From: Thiovibrio sp964588325
GTDB lineage: Bacteria > Desulfobacterota > Desulfobulbia > Desulfobulbales > Desulfurivibrionaceae
Length of the DNA: 64,000 bases
Direction of reading: 5' to 3'
Assembly: GCA_964588325.1 (NCBI GenBank)
Contig: CAZPOR010000001.1
Location: forward strand, 124,001 to 188,000
In this document: in pieces, positions 35,953 through 44,494 of the stretch
Layout of the letters: every line of letters begins with the position of its first letter
Position numbering within the stretch: the stretch's first letter is position 1
Notes under the pieces: generated by a model
Seen by the model: only the letters and a program-made list of their open reading frames with translations
Database searches by the model: none
What the model was told of the DNA's origin: nothing
Made by a program: the position numbers and the translations under genes

Positions 35953-36016
35953 TAATCTTCTTGTAACCGGTTTTTAATCGAAGGATGACCTCGCTCTAAT
36001 ATTTGCCCGGTAGTCT
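35953..36016 (+). promoter_or_regulatory. Pho-box array and -10 of the porin gene
   Basis: TAATCTTCTTG (35953), TAACCGGTTTT (35964), TAATCGAAGGA (35975), TGACCTCGCTC (35986), TAATATTTGCC (35997-36007), then CGG, then TAGTCT (36011-36016). It mirrors the pstS array across a 32-bp centre. Confidence 0.88.
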
Positions 36017-36120
36017 CTCCGTACCATTTCGGCCCTGAACCATGGTCGAACCTTTGCTTCCCGCCGTTTTCTTTTGGTTGGGGGCAATTTTTATAAACAC
36101 TACGGAGAAAGGAGAAACAG

Positions 36121-37425
36121 ATGAGAAAGGTATTATCAGCGGCAGCGGCACTGGGAATTTGCCTGAGCCTGCCCTCGGCGGCCCTTGCTGGGGCGGCCCT
36201 GAGCAACGAGCAGATCCTGCAGGAGTTGGAGTATCTGCGCAACAAGGTCGCCTCCCAGCAGGAGCACATCGATGCCCTCGGGGCCATGGTGGACAAAAAG
36301 GTCTCGGCCAAGGTCGAGGAAGAGGTCAAGAAAAGCGGCACCAGCAAGGTGGCCCTGGCCAACGAGTTCATTGATCAACTGACCTTAAAGGGCGATCTGC
36401 GAGCCCGCTTTGAACGGCAGGACAAGGAATATTACAGTCAGGCCAACCTCACGGATGTGGCGCGCGATCGTTGGCGGACCCGTTTCCGGGTCGGCGGCGT
36501 CTGGAACAATAAGGCTGAAGACTGGCAGGTCGGTGCGGGCTTGGCCACGGGCAGCGATGACCCGACCAGCACCAACGACACCTGGAGCGAGGACAAGTCC
36601 TTTGAAACCGGGGATATACGGCTGGATTATGCCTATGCCAAGCATAAGCTGCAGGATTTCAGCGTGACCCTGGGGCAGCAGATCAACCCCTACGAAACCT
36701 CCTGGGTACTGTGGGACGGTGACGTGCGGTTGGCCGGTCTGACTGGCCAGTACGGCGGCAAGGAAGGGATTTTCGCCACCCTGGGCGGCTACGACGCGAA
36801 ACTGGTGAACGGCGACAACTCCGCCATGCTGTACATGGGCCAGGCCGGATACCGGGGCAAGATCGGCGATGCCAAGTACACCCTGGCTGCAGGCTATCAC
36901 AAGTATGACCAATCCTTTGTCAACGACAAGGCCGCGACCTCGCTCAATAATGTCGACCCGACCCAGTATGCCCTGGAGGTCGGCGATCTCTATGGCAAGG
37001 TCTCCTTTCCGGTGGCCATGGCCAAGCTCTCCCTGTACGGGCATATCTGGCAGAATTTCGGGGCTGACGGCGATGTCGGCGAGAGCCAGGCCAAGGGGTT
37101 TCCGAAGAAACCGGGTGACGCCGACCTTGGTTGGGTAGTGGGGCTTGAGGCCAAGATCGATAAGGTGAAGCTCGGCTATGCCTATGCAATGGTGGAAGCG
37201 GATTCCATGTACGGCTATCTGGGTGATTCCGATTTCGGCGATGGTCTCGGTATGTCCAAGACCAACAAGAAGGGCCACCGGGTGCAGGCGGGCTACGATT
37301 TCACCAAGAACTGGTCCGCGGATATCACCTGGATGAGCTACGAACAGGACGAGGCGTATTATTCGACCGACAATAAGGTGGACAGCGTTGATCTCTACCA
37401 GTTTGACATAAACTACAAGTTTTAA
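36121..37425 (+). CDS. Putative outer-membrane porin
   Basis: 434 aa; AAAGGAGAAAC precedes the ATG. Signal peptide (SAAAALGICLSLPSAALA), a short coiled coil (about 30-70: QILQELEYLRNKVASQQEHI), then alternating beta-strands ending in FDINYKF with a C-terminal Phe, typical of outer-membrane barrels. The divergent Pho-type promoter suggests a phosphate-limitation porin doing the job of PhoE/OprP, though by sequence it is a different (putative porin) family. Confidence 0.87.
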   Translation: MRKVLSAAAALGICLSLPSAALAGAALSNEQILQELEYLRNKVASQQEHIDALGAMVDKKVSAKVEEEVKKSGTSKVALANEFIDQLTLKGDLRARFERQDKEYYSQANLTDVARDRWRTRFRVGGVWNNKAEDWQVGAGLATGSDDPTSTNDTWSEDKSFETGDIRLDYAYAKHKLQDFSVTLGQQINPYETSWVLWDGDVRLAGLTGQYGGKEGIFATLGGYDAKLVNGDNSAMLYMGQAGYRGKIGDAKYTLAAGYHKYDQSFVNDKAATSLNNVDPTQYALEVGDLYGKVSFPVAMAKLSLYGHIWQNFGADGDVGESQAKGFPKKPGDADLGWVVGLEAKIDKVKLGYAYAMVEADSMYGYLGDSDFGDGLGMSKTNKKGHRVQAGYDFTKNWSADITWMSYEQDEAYYSTDNKVDSVDLYQFDINYKF

Positions 37426-37451
37426 AGGGTTTCAGCTCTTCCCTGATGCGG

Positions 37452-37494
37452 GCAAGGGTGTCCTGTTTTCCTCCCACCGGCAGGACACCCTTGC
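37452..37494 (+). terminator. Long hairpin after the porin gene
   Basis: Perfect 14-bp arms GCAAGGGTGTCCTG (37452-37465) and CAGGACACCCTTGC (37481-37494) with a 15-nt loop, 27 bp after the stop. No T-run; it probably works together with the next hairpin. Confidence 0.65.
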
Positions 37495-37536
37495 CTCAAT
37501 CTTAGGGAAATCAGGCAGCACCTCCCACTCCCTTGG

Positions 37537-37573
37537 CCCCCCTGCCAGAGCATCGGCAGGGGGGTGTTTTTTT
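37537..37573 (+). terminator. Rho-independent terminator
   Basis: Arms CCCCCTGCC (37538-37546) and GGCAGGGGG (37555-37563) with an 8-nt loop, followed by TGTTTTTTT. Confidence 0.85.
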
Positions 37574-37584
37574 GAGCAGAAAAA

Positions 37585-37626
37585 TAACCAAGCCATAATC
37601 ATCCCCTAACAAACTGGCGGTAGTGT
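37585..37626 (+). promoter_or_regulatory. Pho-box array and -10 of a small cysteine protein gene
   Basis: TAACCAAGCCA (37585-37595), TAATCATCCCC (37596-37606), TAACAAACTGG (37607-37617), then CGG, then TAGTGT (37621-37626). Spacing is identical to the pstS and porin promoters. The gene begins 50 bp later. Confidence 0.82.
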
Positions 37627-37676
37627 GCTCCCACAAGGAAACACAATCACTACAACCGCAAATGGAGGTTAGCGCC

Positions 37677-37919
37677 ATGCCCTGCAAACATCTTCTGCAT
37701 TACAGCCACAGTCCGCAAATCTGGTCCGTGGCTACCTGTTCCGCAAAAAATACCCCGTATGTCCCAAGTCTGCACGAGTTGGAAAAGTTTTGCCAGGGTG
37801 GCAGGCATATGGCTTGCCCGGCCTATCTTTTTTCTTTTGAAAATGGAGGCCAGGCGCCGGAAGGCCGTATCCCCGCCGGGATCGGCAACTTGCACATAAA
37901 TATGCAGAGAAGCGCATAA
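37677..37919 (+). CDS. Small four-cysteine protein of unknown function
   Basis: 80 aa from ATG 37677 (GGAGG 8 nt upstream). Four cysteines at 3, 21, 39 and 47 (MPCKH, VATCSAK, KFCQGG, MACPAY) could bind zinc or an Fe-S cluster. No signal peptide or membrane segment. I do not recognise a named family. It has its own Pho-type promoter, so it is a candidate phosphate-starvation protein. It may be co-transcribed with the MCP operon, 170 bp downstream past a repeat. Confidence 0.72.
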   Translation: MPCKHLLHYSHSPQIWSVATCSAKNTPYVPSLHELEKFCQGGRHMACPAYLFSFENGGQAPEGRIPAGIGNLHINMQRSA

Positions 37920-37958
37920 CGTATGCACTGACGCAATCGCAAAAAAAATGCGACATTT

Positions 37959-38062
37959 CGTCATTCCGGCGGAAGCCGGAGGTAAGCGAGCGGGCGAGAC
38001 TCCGATCCAGGGTTTATTGATAGGCAGGAAAAGGCTGGACCCCGGTTTGCACCGGGGTGACG
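37959..38062. repeat. Dispersed inverted repeat before the MCP gene
   Basis: Outer ends CGTCATTCCGG (37959-37969) and the complementary CCGGGGTGACG (38052-38062), with inner GGATC/GCTGGAC-type segments. This matches a common bacterial intergenic element class (CGTCATTCC...GGAATGACG). Confidence 0.7.
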
Positions 38063-38092
38063 ATTTTGTGCGAGATCATTGTTTTAATCTTC

Positions 38093-39682
38093 ATGGGGGG
38101 GCATGTCGTGCGGTGGAATCTGAAAAACAAGCTTGGTTTTTTTTTCGTCTTTATCATGCTGGCCGCGGGAGCAGGAATGGGTGTGCTGTACACCATCTCG
38201 ATAAACACCCAGCAGCGTCTCATTTCCGGCGCGAGCAGGGCAACCGAGGGCATCAAGGTTTCCGGAGAGGACGGCATCGACAATGTGCTCCTGGTCCGGG
38301 AGCTGCAGACGGCCCTGCTGGGGCAGATGCTGCAATGGAAAAATTTTCTGGTCCGCGGCCAGTTTCAGGACATGCGGCTGAAATATGAGCAGGAGCTGAC
38401 AAAAGGCGATACCCGGATCACCGCCCTGCTGGGTGCGGCCCAACGCGCCTTTGCCAGCGATGCGGCAAGCCTTGCCCAGCTTCAGAAAATAGCGGCGGAG
38501 TATGACGGGTTCAAGCGGCAGATGGGAACGGCCCGGGGCATGATGGAGTTCCACGACAGCTATTCCGAAGGGATACGGGCCGCGGATCAGTACACCGGCG
38601 ACAAGGGGACGGAGGCTATCGCCATGACCCGCGTCCTGGCGGAACAGATTGCCAAGCAGACAGGGGTGCGCACCGGCGAGGCCATCGTTGCGGTGGGAAC
38701 CGATCACGAGGCCTTGTCCCGGAAGGCGAAAACCCTTTCTCTTCTCGCCCTTGTCGGGTCCGGGCTCGGCGTGTTCGGGGTCTTCCTCTTCATCCTCCTC
38801 TACCTCGGCCGCAAGGTGATGCAGCCCCTGTTGCAGATCAAGGAGCGCTTGCAGGGCGTGGTGGAGCAGGTCTATGAGGAATCAACCCAGTTGTCCGCCT
38901 CAAGCCTGAGCCTGGCGGAAGGGGCGGGACGTCAGGCCGCCGGGGTGGAAGAAACCGGGGCCTCCATCGAACAGCTCCTCGGGCAGACCCATGCCAACAA
39001 CGAAAGCGCCCGGCAGGCCAGCGCTCTTTCCAGGGAGATGCAGCAGGTGGTGCGGGAAGGCGGAGAGCAGATGGCGATGATGCTCCAAGCCATGCAGGAG
39101 ATCGAGGGCCAGTCTTCCGAGGTAATGAAGATCATCAAGAACATCAACGACATTGCCTTTCAGACCAACCTGCTGGCGCTCAACGCCGCGGTGGAGGCGG
39201 CCAGGGCCGGGGAGGCAGGGGCCGGGTTCGGCGTGGTTGCCGACGAGATCCGCAGGCTGGCCCATAATGTGGCCTCTTCCGCCAAGGAGACCGGCGATAT
39301 CATCCAGAACAATATCGAGAAGGTCAAGCAGGGCGGCGTGCTCTGCGAAACCCTGGACCGGGCGTTTGTCGAGATCCACCAGGGTATTGCCAAGGTGAAC
39401 GAGGAGGTGCAGAACATCGCCCAGGCCAGTGACGAGCAGGTTCTCGGCATCCGGCAGGTGAGCGCGGCCATGGGCGAGATCGACACGGTGAGCCTGGCGG
39501 CCTCGTCCGAGGCGGAAGAGGCGGCGAGAACCGCGGCGGAATTGCGGACGCAGGCCGTGGAATTGCGCCGTATCTCCGGAGCGTTGATTACCCTGATCAA
39601 CGGGCAAGAGGGAGCGGCGGAGGAAGAGCGCTGGGCGGCGGAAGAATCCGCTGAGTTCGTCCCCAGGCTGGTGGCCGCATGA
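38093..39682 (+). CDS. Methyl-accepting chemotaxis protein
   Basis: 529 aa from ATG 38093; GTG 38108 with a G-run before it is an equal alternative. Membrane helix 1 (about 13-35), a periplasmic four-helix-type sensor, helix 2 (about 215-240), then a long cytoplasmic signalling coil with the conserved tip NDIAFQTNLLALNAAVEAAR (about 370) that contacts CheA/CheW. No clear HAMP is visible by eye. The last 4 bp overlap the EAL-GGDEF gene, so the output may concern c-di-GMP rather than flagella. Confidence 0.92.
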   Translation: MGGHVVRWNLKNKLGFFFVFIMLAAGAGMGVLYTISINTQQRLISGASRATEGIKVSGEDGIDNVLLVRELQTALLGQMLQWKNFLVRGQFQDMRLKYEQELTKGDTRITALLGAAQRAFASDAASLAQLQKIAAEYDGFKRQMGTARGMMEFHDSYSEGIRAADQYTGDKGTEAIAMTRVLAEQIAKQTGVRTGEAIVAVGTDHEALSRKAKTLSLLALVGSGLGVFGVFLFILLYLGRKVMQPLLQIKERLQGVVEQVYEESTQLSASSLSLAEGAGRQAAGVEETGASIEQLLGQTHANNESARQASALSREMQQVVREGGEQMAMMLQAMQEIEGQSSEVMKIIKNINDIAFQTNLLALNAAVEAARAGEAGAGFGVVADEIRRLAHNVASSAKETGDIIQNNIEKVKQGGVLCETLDRAFVEIHQGIAKVNEEVQNIAQASDEQVLGIRQVSAAMGEIDTVSLAASSEAEEAARTAAELRTQAVELRRISGALITLINGQEGAAEEERWAAEESAEFVPRLVAA

Positions 39683-41556
39683 GCCAGGCAGCGGAGGTCT
39701 ACATGCTGGAAAGAGAGGCAGGGCGCAGAGGGTTTCAGCCGAACAGGATCTCCCGGGGGGAGATCCTGGATCTCCTTGACAACAATGGGCTCACCGCCTG
39801 GTTTCAGCCTGTTTTCTCCCGGCGCACCGGGGAGATCTTCGGGTATGAGGCCCTGGCCAGACTACGCGAGGCCCGGAATCTTCCCTGTGATATCGGGGCG
39901 CTTTTCCAACGGGCCCAGGCCGAAGGGATCATCTCGACCCTGGATATGCTGTGCCGGGAAAATGCCTTCTGCCGGGCCGGGGAGCTGGGGTTTGCCGAGC
40001 GGAACGCCTACCTGTACGTGAATATCTGCCCGGCCACCCTCATGCATCCCGATCACCGCGGCGGCGCCACCGACCGCTTGGCCGATGAGTGCGGCATCCC
40101 CAAGGAGCGAATCATCCTGGAGATCACCGAACAGGAGGCGATCCGCAATTATGATCTGTTCAAGAAGTCGGTGGAGTACTACCGGAAACGCGGGTACAAG
40201 ATCGCCATCGATGACTTCGGCGTGGGCTACGGCGGGCTGAAGATGCTTTCGGTCATCGAGCCGGATTTCCTCAAGGTGGACCGGCATTTCATCACCAACA
40301 TCGACCGGGATTCCTTCAAGCACAACCTGGTGGACGCCATTGCCACCGTATGCCACAAGCTCGGCATCACCGTGATTGCCGAGGGGATCGAGCGGCAGGA
40401 AGAGCTTGAAACCGTTGCCCGCTTCGATATCGATCTGCTCCAGGGCTTTCTGCTGGAACACCCCAGGCCCGATCTTTCCCGGCAATGCCTTGCCCCCTTG
40501 GTTGTCCGGGATGATGTCTCGTACTGCCCGGAAGCGCCGGGCGAAACCTGCACCATCGGCGCCACGGTCAAGTACATCGAGCCGCTTTCCCCCGGGCAGT
40601 CGCTGATGACTGCCCACCAGCGGTTCATGGAGGATGTCATGCTGCAGGGCATTCCGGTGGTGGATGAACAGCGGGTGCTTGGCATGCTGAACCGGATGCA
40701 TTTTCTGGAAAAGCAGATGGTCGGCCCCCATGGTTATGGCTTTGCCCTCTCCGCCCACCGGGCGGTCAAGGATGTGCTGGGGGACGATTTTCTCCTGGTT
40801 GAAGCGGCCACGCCCATGGAGGAGGTGGTGCGGAGGATCAAGGCCCGCCGCGGCAGGCATCTGTATGATGACATCTGCGTGGCCCAAAACGGCAAATACC
40901 TCGGCACCGTGGCCATCAACGCCCTGCTTGAGGCCATCACCCGGAAAAGCATCCAGTTGGCCAAGGGGGCAAACCCCCTGTCCGGCCTGCCGGGCAACGA
41001 ATTTATCCAGCGCACCGTGGCCACCTTTCTGCAGCGCAAGGTCAATTTCGACGTCTGCTACATCGATATCGACGATTTCAAGCCTTACAACGATTATTAC
41101 GGCTTTGAAAAGGGCGACATGGTCATCCAAAGGATCGGCCGGCTCATCGTCGATATCGTCCAGCCCGGAGTCAATGACCGCTTCCGTTTTGTCGGTCATA
41201 TCGGTGGAGATGATTTCATCGTCATCACCCGCCCCCATGCCTCCCAGCAGATCTGCCGGGAGATCATCGATGGCCTGAGGGGGTTGCTGCCCGAGTTTCA
41301 TGGGGAGGAGGAGTTCAGCCAGGGGCATTATTATGCCCGAGACCGGCAGGGGGAGCAGCGCAGATTCACTTTGCTGTCGTTGTCCATCGGCATCGTCAGC
41401 ACCGAGGAATGCCCGGTGAATTCATACGCGGAGCTGGCTTTTCTTGCCTCCGGGGTCAAGCGGGCGGCCAAGCAGGAGAAAGGCTCGTCCATCGTCCGCA
41501 ACCGGCGGGAGGAAGTCCGGTCGGAGATGGTGCTGGAAGACGCGAAAGCCGTATGA
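39679..41556 (+). CDS. EAL-CBS-GGDEF c-di-GMP protein
   Basis: 625 aa with reversed order: EAL domain first (about 28-275), a CBS-like pair (about 290-430), GGDEF last (about 435-600). EAL catalytic residues look complete (YEALARLR, VNICPATL, LEITEQE, DDFGVGYGG, KVDR, IAEGIERQ, LLQGF), so phosphodiesterase activity is likely. The GGDEF motif is GGDDF, a variant that may be weak or regulatory. It is coupled to the MCP gene upstream and to a lone receiver downstream. Confidence 0.92.
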   Translation: MSQAAEVYMLEREAGRRGFQPNRISRGEILDLLDNNGLTAWFQPVFSRRTGEIFGYEALARLREARNLPCDIGALFQRAQAEGIISTLDMLCRENAFCRAGELGFAERNAYLYVNICPATLMHPDHRGGATDRLADECGIPKERIILEITEQEAIRNYDLFKKSVEYYRKRGYKIAIDDFGVGYGGLKMLSVIEPDFLKVDRHFITNIDRDSFKHNLVDAIATVCHKLGITVIAEGIERQEELETVARFDIDLLQGFLLEHPRPDLSRQCLAPLVVRDDVSYCPEAPGETCTIGATVKYIEPLSPGQSLMTAHQRFMEDVMLQGIPVVDEQRVLGMLNRMHFLEKQMVGPHGYGFALSAHRAVKDVLGDDFLLVEAATPMEEVVRRIKARRGRHLYDDICVAQNGKYLGTVAINALLEAITRKSIQLAKGANPLSGLPGNEFIQRTVATFLQRKVNFDVCYIDIDDFKPYNDYYGFEKGDMVIQRIGRLIVDIVQPGVNDRFRFVGHIGGDDFIVITRPHASQQICREIIDGLRGLLPEFHGEEEFSQGHYYARDRQGEQRRFTLLSLSIGIVSTEECPVNSYAELAFLASGVKRAAKQEKGSSIVRNRREEVRSEMVLEDAKAV

Positions 41557-41588
41557 ACGGGAAAAAATCAGGGAGGAGGTCACAGGCA

Positions 41589-42008
41589 ATGCAGACAATG
41601 CAATGGGGCGAAGGCATGATCCACCAGGAACCCGGCATGGTGCTGGTGGTTGAGGACGACGAGGATATCGCTCATCTCCTCTGTTATTCGCTGCGGAAAA
41701 ACAGGGTGCCGGTGGCCGTGGCCCATGACGGCCTGACCGCCTTTGCCCTTGTGGAACAGTTGCGACCCGCCCTGGTCCTCCTCGATCTCATGCTGCCCCG
41801 CATTGACGGGCGTGAGGTGTGCAGATTGATCCGCTCCCACCCGGACCGGGACCTGGCCGGTACCCCGGTGGTCATGCTCTCTGCCCTCGGTACTCCGGAA
41901 GATATTGAAAAGGGGATGGGGCTGGGCGCCAATGCCTATTTTGCCAAGCCCTATTCGGTGAAGGATGTGGTTTCGGCCACCATGGAGTGGCTGGAGGGTA
42001 CAGGTTGA
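41589..42008 (+). CDS. Single-domain response regulator
   Basis: 139 aa from ATG 41589 (AGGAGGT upstream); an ATG at 41553 overlapping the previous stop is possible. Receiver only: E22-D23-D24, phosphoacceptor D66 (LVLLDLMLPR), and K in FAKPYSVKD. No output domain, so it acts by protein contact. It closes the MCP/EAL-GGDEF operon. Confidence 0.9.
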   Translation: MQTMQWGEGMIHQEPGMVLVVEDDEDIAHLLCYSLRKNRVPVAVAHDGLTAFALVEQLRPALVLLDLMLPRIDGREVCRLIRSHPDRDLAGTPVVMLSALGTPEDIEKGMGLGANAYFAKPYSVKDVVSATMEWLEGTG

Positions 42009-42035
42009 AAGTCTCCTCTCCCCCATCCTTCCCTC

Positions 42036-43091
42036 TCAGATCTTTTCCTGGCGGACATGGAAGAAGAGCGTGGCGCCGGTCACCGAGCTGAAGCCCGTAT
42101 AGATGAAAAGCAGCAGCCAGAGGGCCTGAAAAAAGAGCAGGGGGGCCGGGTTCCAGAGCGAGGCAAGCCCGGCATTCAGATCGGTCCGGCTGCCTGCGCC
42201 GCTGTTGCCATACAGGGCCAGCAGCGTGCAGTAGCCCATGCCCCACAGAGCCATTTGCTGGTAGGCGGAAAATTTTCCCTCGCCCCGGTAGTCGGCGCGG
42301 AAATATTCGGAAACTATCCGCCAGCCAAGGGCAAAGAGGGCAGCGAGCAGGAAGGCTGCGCGGAAATATCCCTCCAGAAAGAGATACATGGCCGCCAACC
42401 CGATGGTCACCGAGAGCAATGAGGTGATGGCCTGGATTGGCACCACCCCGACCCCGGCCAGACCCGAGGCGTAGGCAATCTTCTTGGTTGGTCCGTGAAA
42501 GGTGACGGCGAAGGGGGCGAAGAACCGGCGTGCCTTCGGGCCCAGCTCGGACAAGGGCTTGCCGTAGCAGCAGCCGAAGCTGAGGCAGGCGAGCCGACCG
42601 ATCCCCTCGCCCAGCAGATAGGCGACCGCCAGGGCCGCCATTACCGGGAGGAGGGAGGCCTGGGGCGCATCCCACCGCCAGGCAAGTCCGTTATAGGCAC
42701 CCACTGCCACGGGCATGCTCAACAAGCCGATGATGGCGGCGCCGCCCACGGTGAAGGTGTTTTGTTTCTTTTCCACCGCCATGGCCAACAGCTTGGCCGC
42801 AGCCACCGAGCAGCCCATCACCCCGAGAACCATCCCGATGATCCCCCACCTGGGCACGCCCATGGCGCCCAGGAACAGAAAGAAGGATATCGCCCCGAAA
42901 AGGGAGCCGCTGGCCAGCAGCGCCCCGTAATAGGTGAGGTTGACGCCGTGCCAGCAGCCGTCCGCCTCACCCTTTTTGGTCGGGATCGCGGCGATGATCT
43001 GCCACTTTTCCCGGGGCAAGGCGGTGTAGGCCCACAGCAGCAGGGGAAGCAGCGCCAGGCCCAGGGTCAGGGTGAAAAGGGAGTTGCTCAT
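42036..43091 (-). CDS. Lgt-like (prolipoprotein diacylglyceryl transferase family) membrane protein
   Basis: 351 aa with eight or more hydrophobic segments; AAGGAG precedes the ATG. The segment GEGIGRLACLSFGCCYGKPL resembles the Lgt signature (GRxGNFxNxExxG) but lacks its conserved Asn and Glu, and RIVSEYFRADYRGEG resembles the Lgt ExFR motif. True Lgt moves a diacylglyceryl group from phosphatidylglycerol to lipoproteins. The altered motif suggests a paralogue with another lipid-related role. A 348-bp repeat-rich gap separates it from the PSD-like gene. Confidence 0.75.
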   Translation of the reverse strand: MSNSLFTLTLGLALLPLLLWAYTALPREKWQIIAAIPTKKGEADGCWHGVNLTYYGALLASGSLFGAISFFLFLGAMGVPRWGIIGMVLGVMGCSVAAAKLLAMAVEKKQNTFTVGGAAIIGLLSMPVAVGAYNGLAWRWDAPQASLLPVMAALAVAYLLGEGIGRLACLSFGCCYGKPLSELGPKARRFFAPFAVTFHGPTKKIAYASGLAGVGVVPIQAITSLLSVTIGLAAMYLFLEGYFRAAFLLAALFALGWRIVSEYFRADYRGEGKFSAYQQMALWGMGYCTLLALYGNSGAGSRTDLNAGLASLWNPAPLLFFQALWLLLFIYTGFSSVTGATLFFHVRQEKI

Positions 43092-43128
43092 CTCGTTGCT
43101 CCTTGGTTGGGGTATTTTTTTAAGGTAA

Positions 43129-43425
43129 CCCCCCCGGCTTTGCCGGGGGACTCAGACAGGTTTGACCTTTTCGGCGGTCGTGTTTAGGCCTTCACTATGA
43201 CCGGAGTACTTTTTATATCCCCCCTTTAACAAAGGGGGGCGAGGGGGGATTTGTTTTTAGGACGGGACTGTACGATTCCGGGGTTTTAAATCCCCCTCAA
43301 TCCCCCTTTGTTAAAGGGGGAGGCGAAGAATGCGGCCGCCTTGGGCGGCTCACGGTTTTGTCGGCGCTTTCGCCGTTAACACTGCTGAGGCGCTCACCCA
43401 ATAAGCCACCGGCTTTGCCGGTGGT
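43129..43425. repeat. Composite repeat region (nested inverted repeats)
   Basis: Two GGCTTTGCC hairpins (CCCCCGGC...GCCGGGGG near 43131-43149 and CCACCGGC...GCCGGTGG near 43407-43425) flank an inner palindrome. That palindrome consists of a CCCCCCTTTAACAAAGGGGGG unit with AAATCCCC-type ends (43218-43252) and its inverted copy (43288-43321). No gene is seen. It looks like a MITE- or REP-like cluster. Confidence 0.7.
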
Positions 43426-43439
43426 AGGTGACTATCGTT

Positions 43440-44438
43440 TCAGTCGCGTGCCATGGCGATGAGGGAGCGCACCCGGACCTCGATCTCCACCAGGGGACGG
43501 CCAAAACCGAGGCTGAAGCGGCTGTGCACATCGGCCCTGCGCCCTTTTTCCAGAAGATCCCCGGCAAAACGGATCCGGTCCTTCTCGAAAAGCAGGATGT
43601 CGGTGCTGCTTCCCGGCCGGTAGAGGCTTTTGGGCTGCCCCTTGCTCAGGAACATGCCGGGGCGGATCCGCAGCGGGCGGTCATACCCCGTATCGCTGTA
43701 GCATTGCACGATGTCGCCGATCATCATGGCCACTACCTCCACCATGGCCACATGCCCCACCCCGGTGCCGCCCGCCACGTCGGTGTCGATGATGGTGACC
43801 ACCCGTTTGTTCTTGGAATACGGGGTGACCACCTCCACCACCGCGTTGGGATTGCAGGAATGGTACACGCCGCCCAGGGAGTAGTGATCCACCACCCGGC
43901 CGGAGACCGGGGTGTGGTTGTAGTGGTACTTGTCCGGGGTCAGCCGGAAGACGGCGTAGTCGCCGTGGCTGAAGGTGTCCAGCCAGTGGTGCCGGTCCGG
44001 GCCCAGCAGCTCGGCATAGTCGAAAAACTTGTCCTTGAGAAAGAGCGGGGAACCGGGGGCCAGACCGCCCAGGGCCACCCGGGCGTCGGCGGGGGAGACT
44101 ACGGCCATCTCCGACTGCGGCATGGGGCGGCATTCCCAATAGCGGATCTGCCGTTCGAAGATCTTGCGGGGGGTGGTGAAGTGTGCGCGCGGGGCCACGC
44201 ATTCGTCAAGATCGACGCCGCAGCGCGCCAGGAAGCGGGAGTTGCCGCTCAGTCGCGGTCCCAGGGCCAGATCAAAATGGTAGAGACCCAACAGGCTCGA
44301 CATGCGGGCCGAGGTTGCCAGGCGAAAGAGAAGCGGGGCCTTCTCCCGGGCTTGGGAGTAGAGGAAGCGCACGATTCGGTCGCCGAAGAGTTCCTCTGTC
44401 ATCACCGTGTTGCTCAACCGTTCGATATACTGATGCAT
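43440..44438 (-). CDS. Phosphatidylserine decarboxylase-like protein
   Basis: 332 aa from ATG 44438 (AGGAGAG upstream). Family features: YHYNHTPVSG (the PSD HxxxxPxxG region), VGHVAMVEVVAMMIGDI, and the autocleavage-type GSS in YRPGSSTDILLFEKD. Active PSDs cleave at Gly-Ser to make a pyruvoyl group and convert phosphatidylserine to phosphatidylethanolamine. The N-terminal 100 residues are not typical, so another amino-acid-phospholipid substrate is possible. It follows the 794-aa gene, with repeat copy B between. Confidence 0.85.
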   Translation of the reverse strand: MHQYIERLSNTVMTEELFGDRIVRFLYSQAREKAPLLFRLATSARMSSLLGLYHFDLALGPRLSGNSRFLARCGVDLDECVAPRAHFTTPRKIFERQIRYWECRPMPQSEMAVVSPADARVALGGLAPGSPLFLKDKFFDYAELLGPDRHHWLDTFSHGDYAVFRLTPDKYHYNHTPVSGRVVDHYSLGGVYHSCNPNAVVEVVTPYSKNKRVVTIIDTDVAGGTGVGHVAMVEVVAMMIGDIVQCYSDTGYDRPLRIRPGMFLSKGQPKSLYRPGSSTDILLFEKDRIRFAGDLLEKGRRADVHSRFSLGFGRPLVEIEVRVRSLIAMARD

Positions 44439-44494
44439 CAATGCTCTCCTAACGTGCCTGTGTCGCAATCGTTTAGTTGGAAATAATCTTGGTC

